Of a stretch of 64,000 bases of DNA, positions 11,850 to 23,148 are shown piece after piece. Origin of the DNA: Entrophospora sp. SA101 (taxonomy: Eukaryota; Glomeromycota; Glomeromycetes; Entrophosporales; Entrophosporaceae); the NCBI GenBank assembly GCA_958430865.1, contig CAUDNR010000158.1, positions 39,137-103,136 on the forward strand, written 5' to 3'. The notes beneath the pieces were generated by a model, which was not told where the DNA came from, searched no databases, and was given only the letters and a program-made list of their open reading frames with translations. Within the stretch, counting starts at the first letter, position 1. Every line of letters starts with the position of its first letter. Made by a program: the position numbers and the translations under genes.

Positions 11850-12215
11850 ATGATTGACAACAATAAGGGGTATTGGTCCAAAGCCAATGACACCACAGCT
11901 GACTTAGAAATATTACAGCTTTTTTCTGAAATCAATTCAGAATCAGAAAAGTTAGTAGAACTAAAATCGGAATTAAATAAGAATCAGGAACTAGATTCAC
12001 AAGTAAAAACCTTTTGGTCATGTTTTGATGATTCAATTAATAATAATATTAGAGGAATGAAGGTCAGCGAAAGATCTTATCAATAATTGCAGAAGATTTT
12101 ACATATGCAAAATTAAAATAACAGCTCAATGTTAGCAATAATTTAATAAGTTCATTTTCCAAAACGTTTCGGGAAGCCAAAAGAGTTTCTGGTCACAACA
12201 TTGTTGTCTTGTAAA
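11850..12215 (+). pseudogene. Fragment of a dispersed fungal repeat-family gene
   Basis: Frame from 11850 (MIDNNKGYWSKANDTTADLE) covers a helical Glu/Lys region with FWSCFDDSINNNIRGM, then a frame change near 12060 leads into EGQRKILSIIAEDFTYAKLK, a TAA, and QLNVSNNLISS. The latter resembles a helix-turn-helix N-terminus found in multicopy transposon-like genes of Rhizophagus (family memory, not checked). The frame change and stop make it a remnant. Confidence 0.5.
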
Positions 12216-12823
12216 AGATAAATTGTTTTTCCAAAAAAAAAAATTCAATTGCATCATCTTTGTACAACCAATGTGCGCATAAATAAAATTTTTCTTGTGT
12301 ATGTTGATCAATTAATTTTCTTTTTTCTTTTTTAGAATGTCACCATGTCAGGAAAGAAAACAAAAAGAAACAAATAGAGACATAAGAAATGAGTGAGTGT
12401 TTATCATTAAATGGTGGTGGTTATCACCACTTGTCATCACTCTAGTTATTTTATTTAAATGTATCTTACATATATATAATCTTTCCAAATTGTACAGATC
12501 TGGGAAAGAGGACATCAATGTGTAGATGAAGTGATTGGTTCGGTAAGTAAACAAGTAAATCACATTTTTTTGAATATGTTGGTCTTTTTGTTATGGAATA
12601 AAGAATTCAGCACAAGGAAATTATATTCTCTTCAAATGACAAATTGATTATTCCATTCTAACAAACTTGGATTTTAATAAACTTTCTTTGTATAGAGTTT
12701 GGCTCCAAGAGAACTATTCAATGTTGATGCTTTAGCGGAGTGTATCAGAAAAGTTGTACCAAAACTCCAAGACCATTAATGTCAATTGAGGTCTTGAGAG
12801 TTTTAAATCAATTGTATCCAAAT

Positions 12824-12917
12824 ATCAAAGAGTTTGTTCCTGAAGTCACACCTAAATCAAAGAGTTTGTTCCTGAAGTCACACCTAAATCAAAGATTTTG
12901 TTCCTGAAGACACACCA
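12824..12917 (+). repeat. 32-bp tandem repeat, three units
   Basis: Unit begins ATCAAAGAGTTTGTTCCTGA. Two perfect copies (12824-12855, 12856-12887) and a third, diverged one. Since 32 is not divisible by three, each unit shifts the frame: PKSKSLFLKSH, NQRFCS and KDFVPEDTP readings follow one another, so any gene here is broken or non-coding. Confidence 0.9.
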
Positions 12918-13164
12918 GTCCTTGAAACAGTACCTGAAGTTGAAGAACTTGTTATGCCTGAACAAGTAACTTTTAATAGACTTATCTTTGTTAGTTGGTT
13001 CATTTTACATCTTGAAACTAACACATTCCAATTTTTAAAAGTTCCAAAATCAATCAAATTTACATCAAAGTATGTAATTAATAATAGACTAAAACTTTTG
13101 TTTTTTTTAAAAATATTTTCTATGATCAATAATAAAATAACACATGGTCTTTTATTGCAATAAA

Positions 13165-13305
13165 GGAGAAAATATACTTGGAAAAGGGAGAGTCGAACAT
13201 CGTAGAGCCCTTCATGGTAATATCCAAGGAATAAGAAAACCTTCCTTAAGAAAGCTTGCTCATAGGGGAGGAGTCGAGTGTATATCTAATGTTTGTTATG
13301 AATAA
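13165..13305 (+). pseudogene. Diverged histone H4-like fragment
   Basis: The frame reads [19 protein letters not shown] then [19 protein letters not shown] then CISNVCYE and a TAA. This follows canonical H4 from the GLGKGG region through the [20 protein letters not shown] block to YEE in order, with many substitutions, mostly at basic residues (several Arg/Lys lost). It breaks exactly where a MITE begins at 13303; the C-terminal half of H4 is not found after the sequence gap at 13406. No clear ATG is seen upstream, though an intron cannot be excluded. It could be a degenerate H4 pseudogene or part of a divergent H4 variant. Confidence 0.65.
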
Positions 13306-13405
13306 GGTTTCTGGTCGAAACTGCTTCTATTAGTAGCCGAAATTGTCCAAATACTTTGGGCAAAAATTATTTTTTTATAAGCCCAAACTACTTTTTGTTA
13401 TTAGC
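13303..13405 (+). mobile_element. MITE copy, TAAGGTTTCTGG terminus, cut by assembly gap
   Basis: Begins TAAGGTTTCTGGTCGAAACT and matches the element at 60595-60849 over about 100 bases with few differences, including TTTTTTATAAGCCCAAACTA. The right part is lost in the run of N at 13406-13415; the sequence after the gap does not continue the element. Confidence 0.8.
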
Positions 13406-13415
13406 NNNNNNNNNN
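13406..13415. other. Assembly gap (10 N)
   Basis: Ten N characters. It falls within a repeated element, the usual reason for a break, so order and distance across it are less certain. Confidence 0.99.
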
Positions 13416-14257
13416 ATAAAATCGTGTAACATAAAATTGTTTTAGTCATTTTGTATAACTGATTTTTGATATGGTGATCACTCCACCCTTAACATTTGAA
13501 TGGAAAGCCAGTGTTCAATTTATTATAAAAAATCTTGACAAAAGAAATACAAATAAAGAATCTATTTGCATAAAAACTCCAACCATTCTTAGCTTTGGTT
13601 TTACAAAAAAATAAAATTGAAGAGTGTAACAATTCATAAAGGAATAGAATTGTAACAAGTCACGTGGAACAATATTTGTTTACTATTATTGTTATTTTTT
13701 TACAATAAAATTAATTAATTAAAGGTTAGTTGGGAAAATAATAACAACAACCAGCCAAAAAATTTGGATAGAGATGTAATGAGATGATAAAATGGGAGAA
13801 GGAAATAGGAATATAAAAAAATATCAAGTATAAAAAAACAAATAACTAATAACACAAGTACCAGTGTTATTAAGAATAATAAGAATTGTAATCATAAAAA
13901 TATCTATAGTAGTGATAGTAAAAATAACATTGATTATAGATAATATCAATATTAAGTAATATCATAATAAAAAATTATATAGAAAAGGGATGAGTATGGA
14001 AAGTAGTTGTGGGGTTTTCTTGCAACATTAGGTCTGGACCACCCCATGTATATTTAACATGTGGTGGTAGGTCATGGTTTAAAATATAGCTTGGTAATTT
14101 AGATACATATTTCAACATGCACATTTAACATCTATTTAAGTTCGATTTGTACAGATCAAAAATCCGAAATCGTAAAGAATAATTATGTAAGTTTGCAGTA
14201 ATTTTTCATAACATTACACAATTGCTTATTAATATATATTTCCTATGTTTTTCCAGG

Positions 14258-14949
14258 CCTAGGTATTGGGGAATTGTTGATTTAACAAGAGAATCATTAT
14301 TTAATTGCAAAGAAATTGATGATTAGATGCAATCCAATGGAATCCAGAGCCATCTCCAATTATTCAAGAATATTTCAGTAATGATTGTAATACTAATTTG
14401 GTTGGTAAGTATAAAAAATTCAATATTTATATTCAATATGTGTAAGTATTAAATATAATTTGGGAGTTGGATTAGCTTAATATTAAAACATATATCCAAA
14501 CTATAAGGGTTGTTACTAAGAATAGTTTGTTTGCCTGAAGTGACTGATTTTCTAGTATAGACATTATTTGTAAAAAAATAATAATTTAATTTTATTTTCA
14601 CCCATTATGCAGGATAATGAACACTGATGTTCTTAATGGATGTGTATCTGAAGAGGTCCTCAAGATGACAACGATGTATCCCATTTATCATTTCATATTT
14701 AATAATGATTTTTTAATAGATAGGTGGTAAGTTACTTGCACCATTAATTTTATTAAAAAAAAATTTTTTTAAATTACACCTTCCATTTATAGGGGTGAAA
14801 TCCAATCTCATGCAACAAAAGAAGTCCAAAAGGAAAATGTTAATACATATCAAAGAGCTAAAATTAGCAGGAGGGCTGACATGATTGGCATCTTCAAGGA
14901 AACATCTTCTAAAGTTGAAGCTTTATTTGGAGAAGTGTCTGGTGGTTGA
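14258..14949 (+). pseudogene. Broken multi-exon gene of unknown family
   Basis: Exon-like pieces: about 14258-14403 (RYWGIVDLTRESLFNCKEID, then a frame change into QWNPEPSPIIQEYFSND) ending before a GTAAGT; about 14613-14726; and about 14793-14949 (GEIQSHATKEVQKENVNTYQ, then a block ending VEALFGEVSGG and TGA). A frame shift and stops show it is inactive. The piece ends 50 bases before the first MITE end at 15001. I recall similar proteins as multicopy in Rhizophagus but cannot assign a function. Confidence 0.5.
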
Positions 14950-15000
14950 CATAATATTATGGCAGGGAAAATTTCCTTATGTTTTTCAGTCATCCTGCTG

Positions 15001-15050
15001 TAAGGTTGTGGGCGAAACCTCCTTAGTAATTGCTGAAACCACAGCATAAC
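15001..15050 (+). mobile_element. Partial MITE end, TAAGGTTGTGGGCGAAAC
   Basis: Shares its start and the order of its GAAACC blocks with the element at 32886-33056 (TAAGGTTGCTTGCAGAAACC). Only one end is present; the next element starts at 15051. Confidence 0.55.
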
Positions 15051-15052
15051 TA

Positions 15053-15370
15053 TCCCTTAAATTGGCTATCGTACAAATTTGTACGATTAAATTTTTTTAT
15101 ATAAAAAAATTTTTCTGATCATCACGCTTTCTAATTAACAAATGATATTTGAGATTCTATACATTGATCTATATATAGAAATTCGGCCATTATTATTATG
15201 GGTTTTGTAAAACTGTAAAAAGTCTACAATGCCCGTGTCGATCATTACCTTAAAAATTGATATATTCATAATAAAATTTTTTATTGTGCGATTTGATTGG
15301 TGGAATTTTGTAATTTACCAATAAAATTTTTCGAAATTCCCTTATTCGAAAATGTGGACAGTTTAAGGGA
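15053..15370. mobile_element. Mariner-like MITE with TA target duplication
   Basis: Left end TCCCTTAAATTGGC and right end GTTTAAGGGA are inverted, each flanked by TA (15051-15052 and 15371-15372). No coding capacity in 318 bases. TA duplication and TIRs suit a Tc1/mariner-mobilised element. An internal palindrome, GTACAAATTTGTAC, lies near the left end. Confidence 0.65.
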
Positions 15371-15640
15371 TACTAAATAGATGATCTGCGCCGTAAAAAA
15401 ATTTATTGTGTGTAACAATAAAAATAGGGCATGTAGATCATTTATTATTTACCTTAAATAAAAGTAAGTATATAATTCCCCATTTTTTAAGCAAATAGGG
15501 TCTAATATTTTCACAATGTTATAGGACAGTATTGTTATTATGTAAAAAACAAATTCGAACAAAAGACCTCGGAGGTTATTTTTGCTGGAGACAGTCCATA
15601 TTATATGTAGGTCATATTAGATAAATTTAAAATTTAAATA

Positions 15641-16774
15641 ATGGTTTTTATTGACGGTGTAAAATATGCATGGTATTTATAACGAATCCCATTTAAATGT
15701 TATTGTTCTTAATATAGCAAATGTTCGTTATATTCATTGATAATAGGGGTAATATTAATTTCAAAATTTTACTTTTCACTTATTTCTTAAAAGTGCAACT
15801 TGTATAAAAGGACATAGGTCAACATCATGTCAACATCGCGATAGGCCATTACTTGAAATCAAAAGAAAAGGTCGTCCCGTCACTCAATGCAACAATTGTC
15901 GTGAGCTTCGTAAAACCCAAAACATACATATTAAATGTAATTGTAACGAAAGAAAAAAAGAAGGTTAGCTTGTTTATTTTACATATATGTATATTTATAT
16001 ATTTATCATAAGTAATTGTTGGTTATTATTCATTAAAATCTTTAGTAACTCCTTCCTTGTCACAATCCAAGTCATCCGTAATAATAACAAGTTCAAATGA
16101 TTCTTCTGAATCACCTACAAATTTTGATAATTTCGTTTCAAATTTGAGTAGTAGTGATAAACTAAAAGGTGAGAGATTAATAATAATCGATTCAACAAAT
16201 TAAGTTAGATTTACTAGTAAATTTACTAAGAAAAAAAAATATTTTCGAACAAATTTTTTCTTTTATAGTCCAGTCATTATTAAACCCATGCAATTGTTTA
16301 ACTGGTGATAGGTGTATTTGTTGTAGAGACGAAGAAAATGAATTCATCTCATCAGCAGAAAATTCAAATCGAGATTGTAATACTATGGAAGGGTCTGATG
16401 AAAAGTCAGGAGACTTGAGTGGCGTTTTAGGAGCTGAAATATGTAGTAGCACACCCGATGATTTGGTTAATATAATTTACAGTCCATTTAAAAGTATTCC
16501 TTCAGCCAATAAAAGTGGAAATTGTTGTGGTTCCGGTTCCAAGCCAATCTGTAGATGTGGTAGTGGGTGTAAATGTAAAGGATGTGACACACATGCATTA
16601 AGAGTTGACTTGAATCCTCAGGTACAGCCTGTTCTATCAAAACTTAAGACATCATGTTGTGCTGCACCTCATATTCCAAAACCAAAGCATACAGTAATAA
16701 TAGATGAAGATGGAGTTCTTTTGTGTGGATGTGGTTGTAAAAAACCGAATTCTGAATGCTCTGGTTTGTGTTGA
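15641..16774 (+). CDS. Copper-fist transcription factor (Mac1/Cuf1-like)
   Basis: Four exons, 15641-15672, 15794-15963, 16046-16168 and 16269-16774, all GT-AG and in frame, 276 residues. Starts MVFIDGVKYACATCIKGHRS and continues with the copper-fist module: Cys pairs, TSCQHRDRPL, the KRKGRPVTQC minor-groove block and CNNCRELR. The C-terminal half carries Cys-rich clusters (CCGSGSKPICRCGSGCKCKG followed by CDTH; and CGCGCKK) like the copper-sensing repeats of Mac1 and Cuf1. By family knowledge these proteins are nuclear, bind DNA through zinc in the fist, and switch copper-uptake genes with copper level. The two C-terminal clusters favour the Mac1/Cuf1 (uptake) type; this is inference. Confidence 0.9.
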
Positions 16775-17172
16775 AAGTTTATGTGAAGGTAAAGTTTTTA
16801 ATAATTTATTAATAATAAATAAAGATTACAAATAAAAATATTTTTACATGATTTTATTTTTTATTAGAATATTTATTAAAACAACAACCAATTTAAATGC
16901 ATTATTATTATTGCTTTTTAATAAGAAGGATGATTATAATTAATCCAATAAGCTATTAAATAAGTGTTGTGCTATTAATTTTCATTATAATTAATTATCA
17001 ACGTCTATATAACTAATTAAATTCGATTATGATGATGGGAATCCTATACATAGTTTTAAAATCAAACCCATTAGTAGAAGGTTCAATCAGCATTCCATGT
17101 TGGATTGATTAATAATTCACATTCGTCAATAAAGATTTGGAAGATCTATAGTGTAATTTCAAGGTTAAAATA

Positions 17173-17317
17173 TACATATGTAAACTCGATAAGTCAGTCT
17201 CGCAATAAGTCAGCCAAAATTTTCACCCCATTTTCTTAATATTTAAGTAATTTAATTCAATAAGTCTGTCATATGAGCTCACCCCCACATGACCGACTTA
17301 TCAAGTTTACATATGTA
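17173..17317. mobile_element. MITE with 26-bp inverted ends
   Basis: Left TACATATGTAAACTCGATAA and right, on the opposite strand, TACATATGTAAACTTGATAA, followed inward on both sides by GTC-A/G-GTC. Total 145 bases, no coding. Ends in TA, as for TA-targeting MITEs. Related GTTTACTCAATAAGTCAGTC occurs near 140-165. Confidence 0.75.
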
Positions 17318-18764
17318 GATCAAATATTAAAAGAAGTCTACATCAAATTAATATTTTGTGATTATTTTATTTTATTTTTAATTTGAATTGAAATTGTTTA
17401 TAGATACAAGTTTATTATATACGTGTATAATTGTATTTAGCTTGATCTTTTGTCAGACGTTTAATAATTTCAAAGGTTCACATCATATATGGGAAATTTT
17501 GAGGGCTGATAGATACTTGCAAAACCTTCAAGAGGCAGAGGTCTAAATGTGATTTCTTTTATTTTTTTTTCTCATTTTGATGGCTTCTGTTGTTTTTGTT
17601 TTTAATAAAAATTAGAACACAATCATCTGTAACCAGATGATATTCTTGGTCAGAAATTCTTTAATGTATGCATTGAAAATAATAGCATAATTTGAATCCT
17701 CACTAATAACAAAATATTTTGAGAACAGTATCTTATTTGATACCTTGTTATTGTTGGAACTGTTTGATGGATATAGGCTTTTGAGACATAGCATAGCCCT
17801 GTTATTTCAAGTTTATTAAAAAAAAATTTATAGGTATTAATATATTTAGAATTATAGTTCAGCAGAGTACAAATGTTTATACATTAAATGTTCCATTAAA
17901 AATATATCCGTTTATAGTTTAAAGTCTGTTCGTTTAAAACATCCCAGTTGTCTTTAAATAATGTTTTGTGCCTGTGTCGCAGACGTTGGGATGGTGCTAA
18001 TAATGTTATATATAGCTAAGAGAAGGCTAAATAAATACACATTAAATTTTATTTCAACATTCAAACGGCTTCTGGAACAAAATAATAACATATCCCGAAT
18101 TAATATTAACAATGATTGGCAGTTGTCCTATTGCCATTTACCGGTGGGATATGAGAAGCACCAATATTTCTGACAGCGTTTTCCAGGGATAATGCTTTGT
18201 ATATACTAATTACATCCCAATATATCTATCTAAAACTAGTTGGCATTATGATAAACTATATAGACTATAAAAGATCTAACAATATCTGAAGATCAGATCA
18301 CAAGACCAAAAGAAAATAACTTTTATGTACACCAAGTAAATTTGATATAGTGAACAAATAAAATTGATCATGTTCGGTGCTATGCTAGATATGGTTGATT
18401 GGTTTAGTGGTGCTGATCAATCTAAAGTCATTGACAACAATTATAGAAACATTCTTAAATTGGAGTATTTTATGATATTTTATTACTAGTTATTTATATC
18501 TGTCCTATTCTTCTTGATCATATTGAACAATTTTGATCTCTGATGACACAATTACGATGTTCACTTTGTTGCGGTACGTCCCAATTGATTACTTTTTAAT
18601 CAACAATAACGCTATTATTCAAAGTTCTGTCTTTATTCAATAATTACCTTTTAATCATCTTAAACTTGTATTGATGGGTTAACCACACTTTCCTAAACTT
18701 GAGGATCATAATGCAATGGATAATTCAGGGTGGGTATAAGGGTAATATTGTTTGACGAAATGTT

Positions 18765-19440
18765 ACTAAAGTTGTAAAACTATTACATCAAATTCACTGC
18801 CATTAAGTCAAGAATGACACAAGTAAAATTGCTTTAAAGGCTAAATATATATTATTCCAAGGTCTTTTCTTTTATTTTTATATTTTCTTATTTATCCCAA
18901 TCTCTCCTTTGTTTCATTAGTTGTTCCAGGAGCTAAGTTTTTCTTTTACTGAATACAATTTCAGTTTCCACACACTCATTTACTACTAAACTCGAATATT
19001 TCTTATATTAATATTAATAACGTGATACATGATCAGGTTAGATAAAATCGTTGACTAGGGTTCAGTACTTTATGTTCAGGGTTAATTTTAGTGTATAATT
19101 GAAAATTTTACACACAAAGGCTTTTTATAATTACCAAAGTTGTAAAACCATTATTCATTAAGTCAAAAATGACATAAGCAAGAACATTTAATGCAAGTAA
19201 AATTGCTTTAAAGCTAGTAAAATATAAGCTTACAAAAAAATCATATAAATATATAAATATATGTTCTTATTCTGTGTATCCCAATCTCTCCAGTCGTAGT
19301 TATATTTTTCTTTTGCTGGATACCAATTCAGTTCCCACACACTTGTTTACTTTGAACATTTGTTATCTTAATATTAATATCATGATGCATATGATTAGGA
19401 ATTTGAATAATAATAATTGTGTGTTTTATGTTCCAGAATC
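18765..19440. repeat. Diverged tandem duplication, period about 360-400 bp
   Basis: The block AAGTTGTAAAAC...ATTAAGTCAA...ATGACA...TTGCTTTAAA...ATCCCAATCTCTCC...TTTCTTTTxCTG...CACACACT...CTTATATTAATATTAAT is found at about 18770-19020 and again, in the same order, at about 19137-19380. Differences and small indels are scattered throughout, so the duplication is old. No reading frame is shared. Confidence 0.75.
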
Positions 19441-20493
19441 AACCAATTTTAGTGTAGAAGTAGGCCTTCTACACATAAACCTCCATAAAATTATACATTA
19501 TAATGATTACAATGAAAATTTTATGCAAAGGCCTTTTATAATTATTATCAAATTACTGTGGGAGTTTTTATAATATTAATTAAGTTACTTTGCAACAACA
19601 AAATAATCTTGTAGTGATCAGCAAAGATTTCATCTACTTGAGTAGTGAATAACTTGGGTCCTCGCTTGAATAATCAATGATATTTTATCAAATGAAATTA
19701 AACCTTTAAAAATCGTTAATAAACTTTTAAAAAAACATTGTCTTTATTTCTTTTTTTTTAAAGCGCTTTGATAAAAGCAACAAGCGTAATGCCTTGGTAA
19801 AAGGTAACAATTATGGAGTTTTGTAAAAAGCCACGTTTATTTGCTTTAATGAGCAGGCAAAAGTTAGGACTAACGTTGGTTAACTGGTGAGTGTTAATGA
19901 AGTATTGTCCAAAGAAATACTGGTAGTATTATTGTAATAATAAGCATAAGGCTTTAAACAAGCTACTTAAGTTGATTTGCAAATAAACCAAAGCAAGTTT
20001 GCAATTGGCCAATAAACATAAATGACTGAAATAATTTGATCACAAGTGAATAAAAGGAACTTTATAAAGCCCTTGAACTTTGTAAAGGGCCATCTTTATT
20101 TATTTGCAATTATCTGGTATTAAGTGTGCTTGCAAATTCATCTAGGTGCAAGTAATCAAGAACCAAAGTAAATTCATAAATTAATTAATTGGCAAACACT
20201 GAATTATTGTGAATTACTTGCAATTAACTGAAAAGAGTAGCCTAAAAGTTAAGCCATAATCGCAATGTTACCACTTAACAGAATCAGAAAACTGCAAAAA
20301 ATTTACTATTTCAAAATATCATTATAATTTAATAAATTAAAGATAAAATAAAAAGATAACAAATAAATTTATAGTGGAAATTAAATTAGTCACTAATCAA
20401 TTCTTTCTTCTAATTACTAGAATCTAATTAATCAAATGCAAATAAAAAGTATTGTTAGTAATAATTAATGGACTGCAATTAATAATGAAAATT

Positions 20494-22026
20494 TTATTCA
20501 CCCTTGTTAAAATCATCATTTAAGAAAAAAGAGTTAAAATCAGGATTATTTAACAAACTATCATTACTTGTATAAATTCTCAAGCCTTTAGATTTAGCAA
20601 TCTCTTCATCTAATATTCTACTTGTATGATATGCATATAGATGTGGTTTGTGTACTTGTTGCGAAGCACTACCAACACTATTGCTGCTACTACTGATACT
20701 ACCTTCAACACTATTGTTATTATCAAAAACTTCCTTTTGTTTATTTATAGCAAAGTCAAAAAGTTCACTACTAATTGGTCTTTTTGATGGATCCACATCC
20801 CAACACTGCTGCATGATTTGTGCATAATCATCAGGAATTTCAGGTAATATTGGTGGTCGTAAACCTTCACATATATCAAAAATTAAACAATGATTATGAG
20901 CTCTATTGTTAAATGGTGGATAACCTGCAAATATTTCCCACATTAACATCCCAACACTATAAATATCAGATTCTTTTGTATTCTTTATATTAATTTTGTC
21001 TCCAAATAGCTCAGGTGCAACATATGGTACAATTCCATAGATTTTATTTGATGATTTTTCATCAGCTGGTCCACACAATCCTAAATCTGTAATATAACAA
21101 CCACCTCCATCTATTAATATATTGCCACTATGTAAATCACAATGGATTAAACCTTTTCTGTGTATAGCATTTAATGCAGCACATAAATAATAAAAGATTC
21201 TAATTCTATTTTTTAATGTTAAATTTAAATGATTTTTTTGTAAATAATCTCTTAAACTTCCTTCTGGTAAATAATTTAAAATTATTGCATAATTTCCATT
21301 ATCTGGGAATTTAGTTATACCATAGCATTTAACAATCATTCCTGATTTAATTTTACAATAATTCACTACCTGAAATAAATATAAAATAAATTAGCATTAT
21401 ATAATACAGTATTGTTTATTTTTGATTTAAATAAAAACTACCAACCTCATCAAAAAAGGCTTTCCTTGGATTACTTGAATTATTTAAACTTTTCAATACT
21501 ATCTTTTGCCTTCCAAGATAACTAAATTTCTTTTTATTTTCATCATAATCATTAATCATTCCTCTTGTCCATCTAGCAGTATAAATTGAACTAAACCCAC
21601 CCTCAGTTAATTTTGTTACTTTTTCAAATTGCTCAAAAGGTATCCATTCTAAAATATATTTTGGCAGAGATAATTTCATTTGACATTGTTGAACAAAATC
21701 ATCAATTGTGTTATTTCCAGATGTCCAAGTAGTGAAAAGACTCTGTAATTGTAAACTAATACAGCCTTCACAGAATCTATCAGAATACCTTGTCAATTTA
21801 CACTTGTTACATTTTTTTGGTTTGCCCAATTTATATGTTGCATTATTTAATTCAAACCAATAAATAAACCTTCTTTTACAAAATTCTTTTTCATTTTCAG
21901 AAAGCTCCTTGTTTTCCTGGACCAATGAAAAAAAATAAAATTAATTTTAGCATTATCACTCATTTCTTTATAAATTTTAAATACAAAATCCTCTCTTTCT
22001 GGTGGTAATAATTCAATATATGACAT
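20494..22026 (-). CDS. Tyrosine-kinase-like protein kinase
   Basis: Three exons (22026-21985, 21916-21446, 21369-20494), 462 residues. Exon 1, MSYIELLPPEREDF, is inferred from an in-phase GTATTT...CAG intron. A Cys module (CNKCKLTRYSDRFCEGC) precedes the kinase. Kinase motifs: TEGGFSSIYTA (glycine loop), IVLKSL (Lys), LIHCDLHSGNIL (catalytic loop; Cys replaces the usual Arg of HRD), ITDLGLCG (DLG in place of DFG), YVAPE, DIYSVGMLMWEI and CWDVDPSKRP. This layout is typical of the greatly expanded TKL kinases of Rhizophagus. The Asp, Asn and Lys needed for catalysis are all present, so it is probably active. The substrate is unknown. Confidence 0.9.
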
Positions 22027-22830
22027 TATAAAAAAATATAAAAATGTAAATTTTGATTTGGTGTTTGAACTAAGATTTTTTTTTTTACAGTTACATTATT
22101 ATTATTTCCTTTTCTTGGACAACGTGTAACAAACAATTTTCTGGTTTTGATTGCGTCTCTAATTGAAAAATTAAAATTATTTAAAGAACAACTTCATCAC
22201 CAAACTCTAGTGATTGATTTATTGTGATTCAACAATAAAAGAATTTCAACATTCCTTATTTTCTATTTTATCACTTTTAAATCTTCAAAATTAAACTTAC
22301 AAAAATATGTACCAAAACCTTCTTATGTGCTATGTAAAGGTCATTCTACGTACCAAGATTTAGTGAACCAATTAATGAGGCCAAATATCAAAATAATAGA
22401 AGTTAATCATCAAATGATTAAAAGTAAAAGATCAAGCAAAGGATAAAATGGTAAAAATCAAAGATGAAATGGTAAAAGTCAAAGATCAAGCAAAAGGTGA
22501 AATAGTAGCTATTTAACTTTTTTCTGCCCTTTCCTTTCTATTATTATTATTTAAAAAAAATTATAATTCATCAAAATTCTATATATTTTACATTGAAATG
22601 ACTTTACTATCCCAACTAAAATAGGGTAAAAACCATGATGGAATTAAAAAATAATCAAATAAATCAATAACCTTGGGAAGAGATTGCAAGAAAATTACAA
22701 AGCAGCTCCTTATTATTGAAGGTCGTTATAACATTATATATAGTGACTTTAGAATATATTCGATCCAAATTATTGTTATCACAGCATCAGTCATATTGTT
22801 CGGATTACTATATTAATGACGTTTATATAG
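22027..22830. other. Intergenic, nothing recognised
   Basis: AT-rich; short repeats of AAAGATCAAG and GGTAAAAxTCAAAGAT near 22425-22500. If the next exon has upstream partners they lie here, but none was identified. Confidence 0.5.
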
Positions 22831-23148
22831 GTAAGAGGAGATGCTAAAAATGTAAATTTGGAAGAACCAACTGATGAGACTTTAAAACAACTCAGCAGCA
22901 ATCAAGAGTTCATAAGTAAATTGAAAACTGTATGTGATTTAAATCATGTGAGATTTATTGATGTTAAAATGAGTCTTGGAGGTCTCTACCATACCACTAG
23001 CAAAGGCATGCATCATTATAATGACCATTTTACTATTAAATTAACATTTGGTACAGGATGGATATTAAATACAAATATTAACCTTGTTTATTCTCATCTA
23101 GGAGTTCATGGTCATGATAATGAAGTGGTTATATACTACAATGAGTAA
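22831..23148 (+). CDS. Unknown protein, 3' exon
   Basis: Open from an acceptor (TTTATATAG) at 22830: VRGDAKNVNLEEPTDETLKQ, then a helical stretch, then a compact region with SLGGLYHTTSKGMHHYNDHF and FGTGWILNTNINLVYSHLGV, His-rich, ending YYNE and TAA. 105 residues. No start codon was found, so this is either a last exon or a fragment. Family unrecognised. Confidence 0.45.
   Translation, partial: VRGDAKNVNLEEPTDETLKQLSSNQEFISKLKTVCDLNHVRFIDVKMSLGGLYHTTSKGMHHYNDHFTIKLTFGTGWILNTNINLVYSHLGVHGHDNEVVIYYNE

Larger units (their letters stand above)
16775..20493. other. Long intergenic region with repeats
   Basis: No gene could be supported. It contains a TIR element (17173-17317), a diverged tandem duplication (about 18765-19440) and small open frames without codon bias or domains (for example 17961-18173 and 19274-19573). 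Confidence 0.55.
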
